DNA of 64,000 nucleotides from Potentilla sterilis (GCA_963682095.1 OY821761.1:14136560-14200559), one strand, 5' to 3'. Positions 46,929 through 59,036 are shown, counted from the stretch's first letter. The notes: a model not told the origin generated them from the sequence alone. A program made the numbers and translations.

Positions 46929-48716
46929 ATGGCGGTAGAAGCGCACCCCGCCCGGTGCGAGGACACCGACGCAGTGCGAACCATAAAGGCCGAACCAGGC
47001 CTCCCCACCGGTTGGAAACTTTACGTGGACGGCTCCGTAACGACCAGGCGGAGCGGCGCTGGTGTCATGATAACCTCGCCCGATGGCCAGTCATACGAGT
47101 ATGCCTTACGGATCCTTTTTAGCACCTCCAACAATGTTGCCGAGTATGAGGCCCTCATAGCCGGTCTGCAACTGGCCAAGGAGTTGGGAATCTCGTCCAT
47201 GGAGATATACAGCGACTCTAGCCTAGTGGTGAACCAGATGAACGGGGTGTTTGAGGTCAAGGACCCCCAGCTGTCCTCTTACCAGGCTCTGGCCAAAACC
47301 CTGATCGAGCCGTTCGAGGGCGCCACGATCCAACACATTCCCCGAGAGGAAAATAGACATGCGGATGCCCTCGCAAGACTGGCAACCGGAAACTACCCTC
47401 CAGAGTACCGGAAAGCAAAAATTGAAACTCTCCAGAAGCCGAGCATCAGCAAAACCATTTCCGAGATATTTGCAGTAGAAGAAGCACCACCAAGCTGGAT
47501 GGACCCAATAGTCAGGTATTTGACTGACAAAACCAGCCCCCCGGACGCGGTAGAGGCCAGAAGGCTACACCTCCGGTGCGCCCGATACGGTCTCCTCAAC
47601 GGCCAGTTATACAGAAGGGGGCACAGCTTCCCCCAGCTGAGGTGTGTGACAAAAGAGGCAGGCGAGGCTATCATGCGAGAGATCCACGAGGGACTATGCG
47701 GTAATCACTCCGGCGCAAGATCATTATCCCACAAATCGCTCCGAGCGGGGTATTTCTGGCCAGACATGGCGGCAATGTCAAGAAAAATATCAGGCGGCTG
47801 CCACAAGTGCCACATGTACGCCTCTACACCTCATGCCCCGGCAATCGCGTTATCAATCCTGTTGGCACCGTGGCCATTTGCACAATGGGGATTGGACATC
47901 ATCGGCCCTTTCCCAACAGGTGTGGGACAATACAAGTATGCCATCGTGGCAGTAGACTATCAGACTAAGTGGGTCGAGGCAGAACCCATGATAAAGATCA
48001 CTGAGGAACGGGTTAAAAAGTTCCTATGGAAGAACATCTACTGCCGATTCGGGGTACCGCAGACTATTGTCACGGATAATGGGACACAGTTCAATAATGC
48101 TGATCTTATCCAGTACACAGCCTCTATGGGGACCCGGATGTTGTTCGCCTCAGTGGCACACCCGCAGACCAACGGCCAAGTAGAAGCGGTCAATAAGATT
48201 ATCAAGACCCTCCTCAAAAAGAAGTTGGATGCCAAGAAGGGATGTTGGGCAGAAGAACTCCCCGCGGTGCTATGTCCCATCCGGACAACAGCAGCAGAGG
48301 AAACAGGAGAGACCCCGTTCTGCATGGCATTCGGGAGCGAGGCGGTACTCCCTGTATAAATTGGTATACCCAGCGGCAGGGTCGAGAATTACGACGCCGA
48401 GACAAATGCTGAGGGACTATTGCTCAACCTGGACCTCATCGAGGAGCGCCACGACCAGGCGCATATGCGCAACCAAACCTACAAACAGCGGATCGCCCGG
48501 TACTATGACAGAAGGGTCCGGGAGAGAAAGCTCCAGGTCGGGGACTGGGTCATGAGAAAGGTCCAGAAAAAACCGTTGGCCCTAGAACCAACATGGGAAG
48601 GGCCCTACCAGATCACTGCGGCCGTCGGACCGGCAACATTCCACATTATAGACGCCGAGGGCATCTATTCCACCCGGCCGTGGAATATCCAGCACCTACG
48701 GTTCTACCCTAAGTAA
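46929..48716 (+). pseudogene. Tat element second RNase H and integrase
   Basis: An additional RNase H domain (LYVDGSVTTRRSGAGVMI, AEYEALIAGLQLAKEL, IYSDSSLVV, REENRHADALARLA) occupies about 47020-47390. Integrase follows: the HHCC zinc finger (GNHSGARSLSHK, CHKCH), then the core with QWGLDIIGPFP, IVTDNGTQF and GQVEAVNKII as D, D and E. A TAA at 48357-48359 interrupts it. The C-terminal domain resumes in frame to a stop at about 48714-48716 (RKLQVGDWVMRKV, WNIQHLRFYPK). Confidence 0.9.
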
Positions 48717-48828
48717 TAGCGGTCACAGAGCGACAACGGTGTATTTAACATTAATATTGCAATACGCAGTTACGACGTTAACAAATAAACTACAGCAGTT
48801 GCAAGATGTGCATTTACAAAGTAAACAA

Positions 48829-50864
48829 CTAGCTACCGCCCCCGGAGCCCCCAATCCCCGGCCCGCCACTTTTTAGAGCTTGCTCCTGCTCCACCATCTC
48901 AGTCAAGGCTATATCAGCCTCCATCTGCTCAGCATCAAGCCACCCTTTCTCCCTCCACTCCAGATAAGCGTCGCTAATGCCCTTCTCCCGGGCCGTGTCC
49001 AGCATCTCTTCAAACTCCACCGACTCCCGGAAGTCGTCGACAGCCTTATCGGCTACTTCAGCAAGCTGGGATTCCGTGAGCTTTTCCCTTCCTTGGGCGA
49101 CTGCTGTAACTTGACTCTGCAGCTCCAAAACCCTCGCCTCCAGCTCCGCGACCCTCCCTTCCCGAGTAGCAGCTTGCCGATCGGCCTTCTCCCGTTCCTG
49201 CTGCAGGTCATGGCACAACCGACCGGTTAGTTCTTTCTCTCGCGCGAGCTCGGTGCCCAACCGACCAACTTCCTATCTTTCCTCCGCAAGCTTGGCTTCC
49301 GCCACGTCCGCCCGCACACTCAGCTCCTCCACCCGCTTCTCCAAAGCCGCAGCAGCCTCCCCCCTGGGCTCCGCGGCATAAAGGCTATGAACTAGCTGCC
49401 AGGCGTAAATTAACGAACATTAGCTCGTGCCGTTCCAAGAGAAAGGGAAGCACAAAAACACTTACCCGAACAGCCAGTTCCACGGGTTTAGCCCTGTTCT
49501 CGCCCGATCGACCAGTCCCAGGGTCCTCCCGGTCAAGCCCCAAGGCTTCGATGGTAGCAACCACGAACCTGCCAATTCCATCACCAGAGCTGCGACTGGC
49601 TTCCGGCACCTGAGTCCTTCGACCAACCACCTCCACGACCTTGGCCCAGCCGAACTTGACGCCCCGGCATCAAAGGTCCTCGCCCTCTTGGCCGGAGCTT
49701 CACCATGGCCGCTTCGACGGTGCCCGAACACTTCTGCCGTTTCTCTCTCCCGCGAGGTTCGAACAGCCATCGGTCGCGCCACAGGTCCTGGACCAGGGGG
49801 TCCCGCGGACCGCCCTTCCCGAATAAAGAGCGGGGAGTTATTCCCACCGCCCGGTAGCCTCCCATAGTAAGCATCCAGAAACACAAGCGGCACTGGCTTG
49901 TCATGATCCCTGCGTCTCTTGGTAGCCGTATCAATAACGGTCTTCGCGGCCACCTCCCCCGTCTCCGCCAATCTCGAGACTACAAGCTCTTCATCCAATT
50001 CGATAGTCTCTTCAACTTTAAGCGCGAGCCGGGGGGCGTTAGCTGCAACCGATAAGTCGAGCGGCCAGAACACAAGCAACCATGCAAAAAGATGAAATTA
50101 TGCAAAGGCACCTTACCAGGTTTTCTCCCCATCTCGCATATCTCCAACACGTTCCATCGGATGAAATTGTAGGAGCTCCGACTCAGATGGTCCCAGCCAT
50201 AGAACAACCGGAATATCCGTTGCTTCTCCAAGTCCTCCAGCCGGAACGACTGATCCCCGATCGGTTGATAGGCCCCGGGCACCTGATAGCCCCTCCAGTT
50301 ACGCTGCCACCTGCTGCCGGCTCGCACCACCGACTTCCTCCAGACATCTGAAACCGTTGACGGCAGATGCGTGATGGCAGCAGCATGGTCCCGCGCGGCA
50401 AAATTAACACAACCGCTACACTGGGCCTTTCTGCAGTAAGAAATCTTGTACAGCGCCCGAAATTCATTAACCGTGGGCCAGTTCATGTGGCTCAGGCTAA
50501 ATAGGCACCCAAGCCCAAGCAACTGCCTCCACTGGTTGCTCGGAAGCTGGGCCAGGGAAAGGTTTAGTGAGCTCAACATATACTGAACAAATTCCGGCAG
50601 CGGCAGCGATAGTCCGTGTCGGAACTGATCGTCGAAAACAGCAACCCAGCCCGGTTCCGGGTTACAGGCCAGTTCCCCGGGACGCAGGCCTCGAAGTTTA
50701 ACAGAAGAATCGATGTCCCACTTCGCTCGAAACTCCCTGATCTCTCTTTCATCCATGCTTCTGACTGGCTCGTCACAAAGAATCACTCTGTCACCATCCA
50801 GCAGCTCGTGCCTTCTGGGCCCACGGCTTACGCCGCCATGATGCGCAGATCTCCCAGACGCCAT
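48829..50864 (-). pseudogene. Spliced antisense gene of the Tat element (gypsy-type putative transposon protein)
   Basis: It runs opposite to gag-pol, between integrase and the 3' LTR. Exon 1 (50864-50117) starts MASGRSAHHGGVSRGPRRHE and contains WVAVFDDQFRHGLSLPLPEF and LPSNQWRQLLGLGCLFSL, the pattern of the family annotated as putative gypsy-type transposon (Transposase_28-like). A GT-AG intron leads in frame to exon 2 (50042-49466; NAPRLALKVEETIELDEELV, then KRRRDHDKPVPLVFLDA). Exon 3 (49395-48829) is a coiled coil (AALEKRVEELSVRADVAEAK, ELEARVLELQSQVTAV). Exon 2 changes frame near 49640-49660, and exon 3 has a TAG at 49273-49275. Antisense ORFs are known in the Tat lineage; their role is unknown. 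Confidence 0.75.
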
Positions 50865-51359
50865 AATCCTAACACAAAATAATTCAGATCTGCAGCAAGG
50901 TGGACGAGGAGAGCAGAAGGCAAAGGGTCTAGGCAAACTGTGGAAGGAGGTGAGCAGAGTGGACAATAAATAGGGCAACAAGAAAGGCAAGGAAACCCCA
51001 GCCGTGGATTCCCTCCATCTCAGACCGCTCTCTGTCGACACGTGTCCCAGCATGGATAAGGGATCCCATCTATCATAACTGATGGGACTGATGGGCTCTC
51101 ACCTTCATCGCATGTCCGCCACCTGTCCCACTTACCAGCAGCATTTAGGGAGATATGAGCGAATAACGAGGCGTCCACTCCCCTCGTTCCCCCAGAAAGT
51201 CAACTCCGAGTCAATCCGGCACCATGGCGGTTCATGAGTATGATCATTCAACCGGCTGCATGGCTTTTTCATTGTATATCTTGAAGACCTCTCACCGCTT
51301 GTGATTTTTCCAACCGCTTCGAGAGCATCTGTCCAGGTATGCACCCTCCTTTTAACACC

Positions 51360-52160
51360 ATCTTCGTTGCATATCACTGGGGGACTCGTCTCGATATGGC
51401 ATATCGCCCGGTCGAGATCCACCCAGCACTATGACATTCCACCGGCTCTGGGACATTTAACCCACTCCAAGGCATTCTACCGGTTGTCACCTTCCTTCGC
51501 CTACGGGCAGGAACGAGCCAACAACAAAGGCTTCTAAACGCATGGGCTTTATAAACCCGGGCGAGCTTACATCTAACCCATGTACTCTTGTCCAGCAGGA
51601 TAAAAACCCTGCATCACACTGAACTGTGATACATTTGGGGATACATGGCGAGACTCGTTATCTCAACGCCACTCCACTGGGCAGATTGTTTCTCTAACAC
51701 AGAACAAGTCTCCCCGCAGGCTAACAAACCTGCACATTACCTCAACGCTTAACCAACAAAAGCTGAGAAGAACTAGCAAGTGTTAACCGATGCCTCGGTA
51801 CGGCCGTAACACTCTCCGGGATGCCTGTTGGCCTAGTCCACGCACCAACAGGCCCTCCCGTAGGCTAGCATTTCTGGGACTCGTCTCGATATGGCAGGAC
51901 GCCCGGTCGAGCTCCCGAGAACTGGGGAACTTTGAGGCATTCTAACTGGGGGACTCGTCTCGAAATGGCATTACGTCTGGGCACCGGTCGAGGTCCACCC
52001 AGCTACATCTCACTTCCGGGACTCGTCTCGATATGGCAGGATGCCCGGTCGAGCTCCCGAGAACCCCGCCTCGCACCGATATGGCAGAACGCCCGGTCGA
52101 GGTCCACTCTGCAAGTTCATCCGGGACTCGTCTCGAGATGGCATCCAGTATTATCTATAT
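51360..52160 (+). repeat. Degenerate repeats with GGGACTCGTCTCGATATGGC core
   Basis: At least five copies of a unit built on GGGACTCGTCTCGATATGGC and CGCCCGGTCGAG(C/G)TCC lie at about 51379, 51878, 51953, 52018 and 52122, with a half copy near 52070. They sit in the untranslated 3' part of the Tat element, before the 3' LTR. Some carry a CCCGAGAAC extension, others TCCACCCAGC. Confidence 0.8.
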
Positions 52161-52349
52161 TATAAACATACTTATAAAAATTTTACTTACCATCAGCAAC
52201 AGGTACTCACCTCGGTCACGCCCAATCTTTAACGCGGACTTGGGGGACTGGGCACCGGTAGGTTGGTAACCCTGCGGGTCTGCAGGGCAAGAGTAAGACA
52301 GAGTTAAGTCCCCATTCAAGATTGCACTTGACCGGGAACTTGGGGGACT

Positions 52350-52802
52350 TGTTGACAGTAGCAGCAGAGGCTACAGCAGGCCCACAGACCCGCAGCAAGT
52401 GCCCCAGCACCCGGCCCAAGGCTCGGGACCGGATCACCAGCACCCGGCCTCGGGGTCCAGCACTCTATCCTGCCTCCAGGGACCCTGGGGTCGGGGGCGC
52501 CAGCCTGCTAAAAAGGGCATCAGAAGTTACAAACAGAAGGGAACCAGTCCCACATCGAAGAGTAAGGCTAGCCCTTACCCCCAACTACCTATATATGGGC
52601 CCCAACTACCCTCTTTATTAGGTAACTTATCTCTCTCCCTGCTTACATACGTGCCTTAGTTATATATATTCCAACTATACTAACTTAGGCATCGGAGAGG
52701 AGAAGACCGGCCTGCCCGGTATTCCCCTTAGTGAGCAGGATTGCAGGAGATCGAGTTGGATTCATCAAGTATCTACTAGACCCCCGGGTTTAGGCAGAAA
52801 CA
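52350..52802 (+). repeat. 3' LTR of the Tat element
   Basis: 453 bp, identical to the 5' LTR except for six substitutions by my reading and one rather than three copies of the 20-bp unit. It directly follows the polypurine-type tract. Confidence 0.95.
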
Positions 52803-52807
52803 CCTCT

Positions 52808-54530
52808 CTTACGTTTTTCTCCTTGTACTTTGGAATTTCCTTGCTTATAGCAAACATACTCCTTCCTCATCAGATGTGTATTATCTTCTGACTCCATTTC
52901 AATTTAGGCTGCAGTTCAACCTTTATTTGATGAATATAGACTTGATCATCTTCTGACTCCATTTCAATTTAGACTGGGAAAACCACACATACACTTATAG
53001 GCTAAAGCAATGCCAATGAAAAGAAGAAGAAAAAATCTGAAACCAATCAGTACATGGTACATCCATGGACGATAATGAAACAAAAAAAGTGTCAAGATTT
53101 AAGCCAATCATTAAAAGAATGAGATAACTTGTTCGTAATTATAGTATGGTATATTAGAACTATAACATCAGCAATAGAATTCATAAGAGTGATTTCGATT
53201 GAAAATAATCTCAAATAAGAAAGAACAAAAAAACCCTAAAATGACTAAATTTCGAAATTGAACATCAAAGATATAAGAACGAGAAGACCCATACATGAGA
53301 ATAGCTATAGATGAGTGTGGGTGCTTCCAAGTCTCAAACTTTTGGCTCAAACTCTCAAAGGTGGTTAGCATAAGAGGAATGGGTTTAAAAAAAGATCATT
53401 ATCTTCAACCATTTTACCCCTCATTTTCTATTTTTTTTCAATTTCCATTCTTTAAAATTTTTCTATTTTTTTCTTTTTCATTTTTATGCTCTGTGAATTC
53501 TCTCTCTATTTAAGATTGATTCTTGTTCTTTGTTATCGCTAATGTCCAAAAGATTTATTTGTACGAGTAGTGGAATGCTTAATTTTAGAGAAAAAAATAA
53601 AGAAAAAAGGTGAGGAAAACAAAAAAAAGGATGAAATAAAGAATATATGAGGGGTAAAATAGTCAGTTTGGACCTATTTTGTGAGAATTAAAGATTATAA
53701 GGACTAAATTGTTTAATTTGAAAGGTGATGGACAAAACTGTTTTATGAAGCAAAGTATAAGAAGTAACAAATATGTAACCCATCAAGAAAAATCACGTCG
53801 GAAACCACATACTAATTAGTGTCTCTTTTTTCTTTTTTTAACCATTGGGTCATATCCATTAATATAAGAAATGTATATTACATTACAAGCAAGACTCGCA
53901 AAAGGAATCCTCTTTTCCTTTTTCTTTTTTGAGAAAACACACAAGAGAAAAGCGAACCATGAAAGACATTAATTAAGAGAACCTAGCACCACTTAAAGTA
54001 ATACAATCATAGGAATAAATCTAATTTATTGCTCTCACGTCGTTGAAATTTTTTCTATAATGTAAATTTCAAATCTCATGTTTCAATTTCTGGATCCGCC
54101 ACTGTTCATTGATTAAATTTAATGCATAATTTTATCAAAAAAAATTATTTGAGTTTAATTGTGAAATTTTTACATTGTCGAGTTTAATTGTGAATTTCTT
54201 TTATGTCTATATATGGTTTTTAAAATCCAAAACCTAAACGGAAACACACCTATTTAAAGTCCAAAGCCTCCTTTCAAAAAATTAAAAATTAAAAATTAAA
54301 GTCCTAAGCCTAAACTGACTAGGAAAAGGCTCATGTTCCAACTAAAAGAGGTACATATATTCCCTATGAACCTTAAATTTTTATAACTTTTTCCTAACGA
54401 ATGGATCGGATCGAATCGGAAACTGAAAAGATTTGTACAAGTTATACCTTTCGTCACCATTTTGTGGAAAATCGTTAGGTATGAATATGTTACTGATTGA
54501 GACGTTGTTCAAAGCTAGATTAGAGACGAT
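52808..54530. other. AT-rich spacer between the Tat and CACTA elements
   Basis: I see no gene. The phrase GATCATCTTCTGACTCCATTTCAATTTAG occurs in part twice (about 52884 and 52948). AAAAATTAAAAATT repeats occur near 54278-54298. Confidence 0.5.
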
Positions 54531-54539
54531 CACTACCAG

Positions 54540-55110
54540 ATGCGGATGAATAGCCGACGAAAAAAATTTCGTCAGCTATGGTTATATTTCGTCGGCTATA
54601 CCATCTGCCGACGAAATTTTCGTCGGCTATACGTCGTCGGAACAACCCCGTCGGCTATACTAATGGCCGACGAAAAAAAAGAATTCGTCGGCTATAGTAG
54701 AGTATGGCCGACGACTGTACCGACGAAAATATTTTTCGTCGGCCAAACCTGGGACAAATTGCCGACGAATTTCGTCGGGTATTTTCGAGTATGGCCGACG
54801 AAATTCATTAAGTATAGCCGACGAAAATTATGTATTTCGTCGGCTATTGTTAACAACATATAGCCGACGAATTAATAAATGTTCGTCGGCTATATGTTGT
54901 TAACAATAGCCGACGAAATACATAATTTTCGTCGGCTATTTCCTCAAAATATATTAATATTTAATAGGCATTAATTAGTTATAGCCGACGAAATAATGTA
55001 ATTTTCGTCGGCTATAAGTTGTATAGCCGACGAAAATTGGTAAAATTCGTCGGCTATAGTTATTATAGCCGACGAAATAATGCCAAAATCGTCGGCTTTT
55101 CTTACATTTG
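54540..55110. repeat. Subterminal palindromic motif cluster of the CACTA element
   Basis: More than twenty half-sites of GCCGACGAA(A) or its complement TTCGTCGGC lie here, mostly as facing pairs 5-20 bp apart. Subterminal repeats of CACTA elements are the known binding sites of the TNPA protein. A 58-bp perfect inverted repeat occupies 54814-54939. Confidence 0.9.
54814..54939. repeat. 58-bp perfect inverted repeat with 10-bp loop
   Basis: Arm 54814-54871 is, base for base by my reading, the reverse complement of 54882-54939. The loop is TTAATAAATG. Each arm contains three motif half-sites and GTTAACAACATATAG. RNA from either strand would fold into a long hairpin. Confidence 0.92.
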
Positions 55111-55254
55111 GGAAAAAAAAATTAAATTATTTTCTAAATTACCATTCCAAGCAACCTGCAAATCACAAAAACATTCCATGCATTTGCACCAACAAGAAAC
55201 ATGTCTAAATACCATTTTTATTAAATTCGTTCTAATATACATAAACCCTAAACC

Positions 55255-57602
55255 CTAATCATCACCTAAACTACTAAAGTCCAGCAGGTCATCCCCAGCA
55301 TCCTGCTCTCCATCAGGCTCGTCATCCTGCTGACCGAACACGGGAGGTTGAGGCATTGGAGGTTCCGCTAACCGCTGAAACGGGGACGGGGGTGGAAGGC
55401 CTTGTTGTTGTGCCGCGAACAGCTCATAGCACCAGTTTTGTTGGCCGTCGTAGTTGTGTTGCCGAATTCTTTCGCATTCGGCATGCCAACCGGCCACATC
55501 CAACTGATACTGCTGTGATCTGCGGCGCGTCTCCTGCTAATACTGCTGTGTGCTGCGGCGCAGCTCCTGTACTGTCTGAGACGAGGTCGCCAATTCTGCG
55601 GCCAATCGCTGCAATTCCCCCCCTCATATGCTGGCTCTCCCCGCCTCCCTTCTTCTGATCTCCCTTAGTGGTCTTCAGAAGCCTTAGTCCAGCACTTCCC
55701 AAACCCCGGCAGTAGTAGTTGTTTGACCGGTTTGGGAAGGCTGCGTCGAAGATCCTCGCTGCCGTTTGGACACTGGACCGGTCGACATGGCGCATGGCTT
55801 CTTCCAGATCTGCCTCTGAAATGTTCGGTTGTGTGTCCCGAACTACTTGCTGGAGCACCTCTTCTTCGGCCCGGTTGACCCTCTCCTAAGTGGACGGGAA
55901 AAAAAAATTAATATTATAACAAATATATAATTAAGTAAAATTAATAATTAAAATTTTTAAATTGTAATGAACGACTTACGAGCTGTTCTGTCGCTTGTGG
56001 ATAAGCGATCTTGAACGTCTCCACGTACGGGTTGCTATCAGGATGATCTCTGAGCGCCTCCTCCTGATACTGTGCAAACGGCCGTGAACCAGCATGATGG
56101 GGGGTTGTGTTCCGGCGGCGGTTCGCAGAGTTTATCCGAGACCGTTCCTTCAAACAAATAATAAAATATTAGAAAAATGCATCAGAAAATATTAATGTAA
56201 TAATTATAAAATAATTAAACTAATAATTAAAATATTAACAAAATAAACATTTTTACTGAAGTTTAGTATTTACCTGCATAACTGGGTTGTTGAAGTCTAC
56301 TGTCTTCAACCAACGCCACTCGTACTCCCGGAACACGAACTCCCTGGGAGTGCCCATACGACCAAGGTGGTCGTACTCGTTATAGTGGGAACGCAGCTCG
56401 TTCTTCCACTCTTTGAACCTACGAAAAAAACAAAAGTGCATTAGAAATATTATTAATATCATAAAATATTAATAATTATAAGATAATTATAATATCATAA
56501 AAACAAACGTACATCAAGTTCTGCTGGTTGTCCGCCAAATCCCGCCTGTGTTCGGCAATCTCGAAGAATGTCTGAAAAATAATATTTTATTAGTTTTACA
56601 ATTGTAATAATACCGAAAATTATTAAATATTACGATAAATAAATTAAATTTTTTAAATTACTCACCGCCGCGGCAATGTTCACCTCCCTCTTGATCTCTT
56701 GGGGCACATCAGCCCACCGGGTCCACAACATAGGGACTCTGTCCCTAATCAGTGACCCCACGCAACCCGAGTAGTCGAGTTTTTTCTTCCCCTAAACCTC
56801 CTGATTAGGAGGTTTGTTGATCTGGATCCTGCCGCTGCGCTCAACAGTTCTCCTGAGCGTGTCAAAACAGATGACACCTCTCGTATTCCTCCGTGAACTG
56901 CTAGCGGCTGTCCCTATCACAAAAACGACGATTGGTTAATAAAATTAAATATTAGTGCGTTAATTTTAATAAAACATTTAATTAATAAAATCAAATGTTA
57001 CCTGAAGTGGATGACTCGTCTGTCGACTTCCCTTTTCTCCTCGCCGAAATAAGGTGGTCAGGGTCCTCAAATGGCTGCTGCCGGTATGCCTCCGCAGCAC
57101 TCACGTACTGAGGCATATCAGGCCATATGGGCACACCCTGATAGTCGACCTCCGGTATCGCCAGAATGTTGTACGGGAGGTAGAGCTGGTTTGGGAGAGT
57201 AGGCCCCTCAGTCGAGTCAGCATCAGACTGAGTCGGACTCGGCATCGGCTCCCGATGAACGTCAGGCATACGAACCTGAGGAACGTCGGCAGCTATGTCC
57301 TCGTGAAACAGCTGCCGACTAAACCTCGGAGCCACAGAGGGACCGGCATGCGGAAGTGAAGTGCTCGACGGCCGCCCCGCCTGGAGAAGGGTCTGGTGCC
57401 GAGCACTCACACTCCGTCGCGGCTGGTCTGCATCCACAGTCCTCTGCGGCTGGGATGAATCTACACTCCTCCGCGGCTGGCTAGTGGTCCTCTCAGGCTG
57501 GCTAGCGGTCCTCTCGGAGTCTGCGGAACCGCCGGAATTTCTAGAACCTCTAGATCTGCTGCCACGACGGCCTCCGAATAGGTTTCTTAATGCATCGGCC
57601 AT
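55255..57602 (-). pseudogene. TNPA-like (Transposase_24, Ptta/En/Spm) gene of the CACTA element
   Basis: Six exons can be joined: 57602-57002, 56913-56666, 56571-56513, 56418-56274, 56147-55980 and 55885-55255. The protein starts MADALRNLFGGRRGSRSRG with a Ser/Arg-rich head. The middle has the Transposase_24 pattern (LDYSGCVGSLIRDRVPMLW, WADVPQEIKREV, FFEIAEHRRDLADNQQNL, NPYVETFKIAYPQ), and a Gln-rich coiled coil follows. It is broken: TAG at 56792-56794, a frameshift in the G run at about 55617-55622, and TAG near 55538. The product of intact relatives binds the subterminal motifs. Confidence 0.82.
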
Positions 57603-57884
57603 CTAAAGCCCGAGGCATTAATACATTAATTGATATTAAATTATATTATATTAAATAAAAAATTCTAATTAATATAATAACCAATAATACTAACATATTT
57701 TAATATAACAATTTATATACTAACATATTAAATTATATTATATTAAATAACAAATTCTAATTAAATATAATTAAGCTATATATATAATTAAGCTAAATTA
57801 TACAATTAAGTTATCAATTTATATAATTAAAAAACCAATTTATACTTATAAATTATATAATTAAAATAAATTTGGAAACAATTA
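57603..57884. other. AT-rich region upstream of the TNPA-like gene
   Basis: Nearly pure A/T sequence with loosely repeated TATATTAAATAA and AATTAAGCTA phrases. No coding content. Confidence 0.5.
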
Positions 57885-58300
57885 CCTAAATTAACATAAA
57901 TACCTAAAATTTATCTAAATTAACATAAATACCTAAAATTTACCTAAATTAACATAAATACCTAAATTATACCTAAATTAACATAAATACCTAAATTATA
58001 CATAAATTAACATAAATACCTAAAATTTACCTAAATTAACATAAATACCTAAAATTTACCTAAATTAACATAAATACCTAAATTATACCTAAATTAACAT
58101 AAATACCTAAATTATAAATAAATTAACATAAATACCTAAAATTTACCTAAATTAATATAAATACCAAAATTATACCTAAATTAACATAAATACCTAAATT
58201 ATACATAAATTAACATAAATACCTAAAATTTACCTAAATTAACATAAATACATAAATTATACCTAAATTAACATAAATACATAAATTAACATAAATTAAC
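57885..58300. repeat. AT-rich minisatellite, unit about 29 bp
   Basis: About fourteen head-to-tail copies built on TAAATTAACATAAATACC followed by TAAAATTTACC or TAAATTATACC. The two variants alternate, so higher-order units exist. Confidence 0.88.
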
Positions 58301-58349
58301 AATTATAACTAAATTAACAATTAATTAACATAAATGAAAAAAAAAATTC

Positions 58350-58640
58350 CTTACATTGCTTGATTCGGGCAGAGGAGAAGGAGGCCGGCCGGAGGAGGGA
58401 GGAGGAGGGACAGGCCTTTCGTCGGCACTGGAAACGGAGGAGGGAGACGGCCGGAAAAAAATGGAGGAGGAGGGAGGAGGTGCCGGGGCTGCTGGCCGGA
58501 TTGGAGGAGGAAGAGGGAGGAGGTCGGGCCGGGGCTGCCGACGTGGAGGAGATAGAGGGAGGAGGGCCGGATTGCACGTCGAAGAGGAAGATTGGAAAAA
58601 TGCAGCAAATGGAGGCTAGGGTTCGGCTGCAACAAACTTA
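58350..58640. other. Purine-rich GC block (GGAGGAGGG repeats)
   Basis: A sharply bounded G/A-rich stretch of GGAGGAGG and GGCCGG phrases between AT-rich DNA and the second motif cluster. Both strands are open here, but the reading is low-complexity, so I do not call a gene. It could be the upstream region of the TNPA-like transcript. Confidence 0.45.
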
Positions 58641-59030
58641 TACCTGATAGTATAGCCGACGAATTAAAAACATTTCGTTGGCTATACTTAAGTATAGCCG
58701 ACGAAATGCTTTAATTCGTCGGCTATACTTAAGTATAGCCGACGAAATGTATCAACTCGTCGGCTATAGTTTAGGCGCTCAGCAACCGTCCGATCTCCCC
58801 CATCCAACGGCGAACAATCAAAAGGCGCGGATCACTAGAGTTTAGCCGACGGAATTAAATATTTCGTCGGCTATACTTTGGAAAATCACAGCATTCGATC
58901 TGAGCCATCCAACGGCGGACACTAAGCGGATGGCAAGAGTTTAGCCGACGAAATATTTGATTTCGTCGACTAAACTTTGGAAATAGCCGACGAAATATTT
59001 GATTTCGTCGGCTAAACCTTTGGCCAAACT
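58640..59030. repeat. Second GCCGACGAAA motif cluster, internal
   Basis: Facing pairs of GCCGACGAAA and TTTCGTCGGC recur, some as AGTATAGCCGACGAAATG repeats. They are mixed with two diverged copies of a unit containing CATCCAACGGCG and AGAGTTTAGCCGACG (about 58800 and 58908). Confidence 0.85.
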
Positions 59031-59036
59031 ACAAGG

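Larger units (their letters stand above)
42577..52802 (+). mobile_element. Complete Tat-lineage Ty3 LTR retrotransposon
   Basis: A 10,226-bp element flanked by a 5-bp TSD CCTCT (42572-42576 and 52803-52807), with TG...CA LTRs. A primer-binding site starting TGGCGCCGTCTGTGGGAA lies at 43072-43089, and a polypurine-type tract (AACTTGGGGGACT) ends at 52349. Internal order is gag, protease, reverse transcriptase, RNase H, a second RNase H, integrase, then a long 3' region with an antisense gene and repeats. Two RNase H domains and the antisense gene place it in the Tat lineage. The pol frame is broken by several stops, so it cannot move on its own. Confidence 0.94.

Noticed and set aside
57885..58300. 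CRISPR-like array of regular repeats
   Set aside because: The units abut with no unique spacers, are nearly all A/T, and the genome is a plant. It is a minisatellite.
58314..58647. Overlapping 87-95-codon frames on both strands
   Set aside because: Low-complexity GGAGGAGG DNA translated as Pro/Ser- or Glu/Gly-rich strings; no conserved domain.
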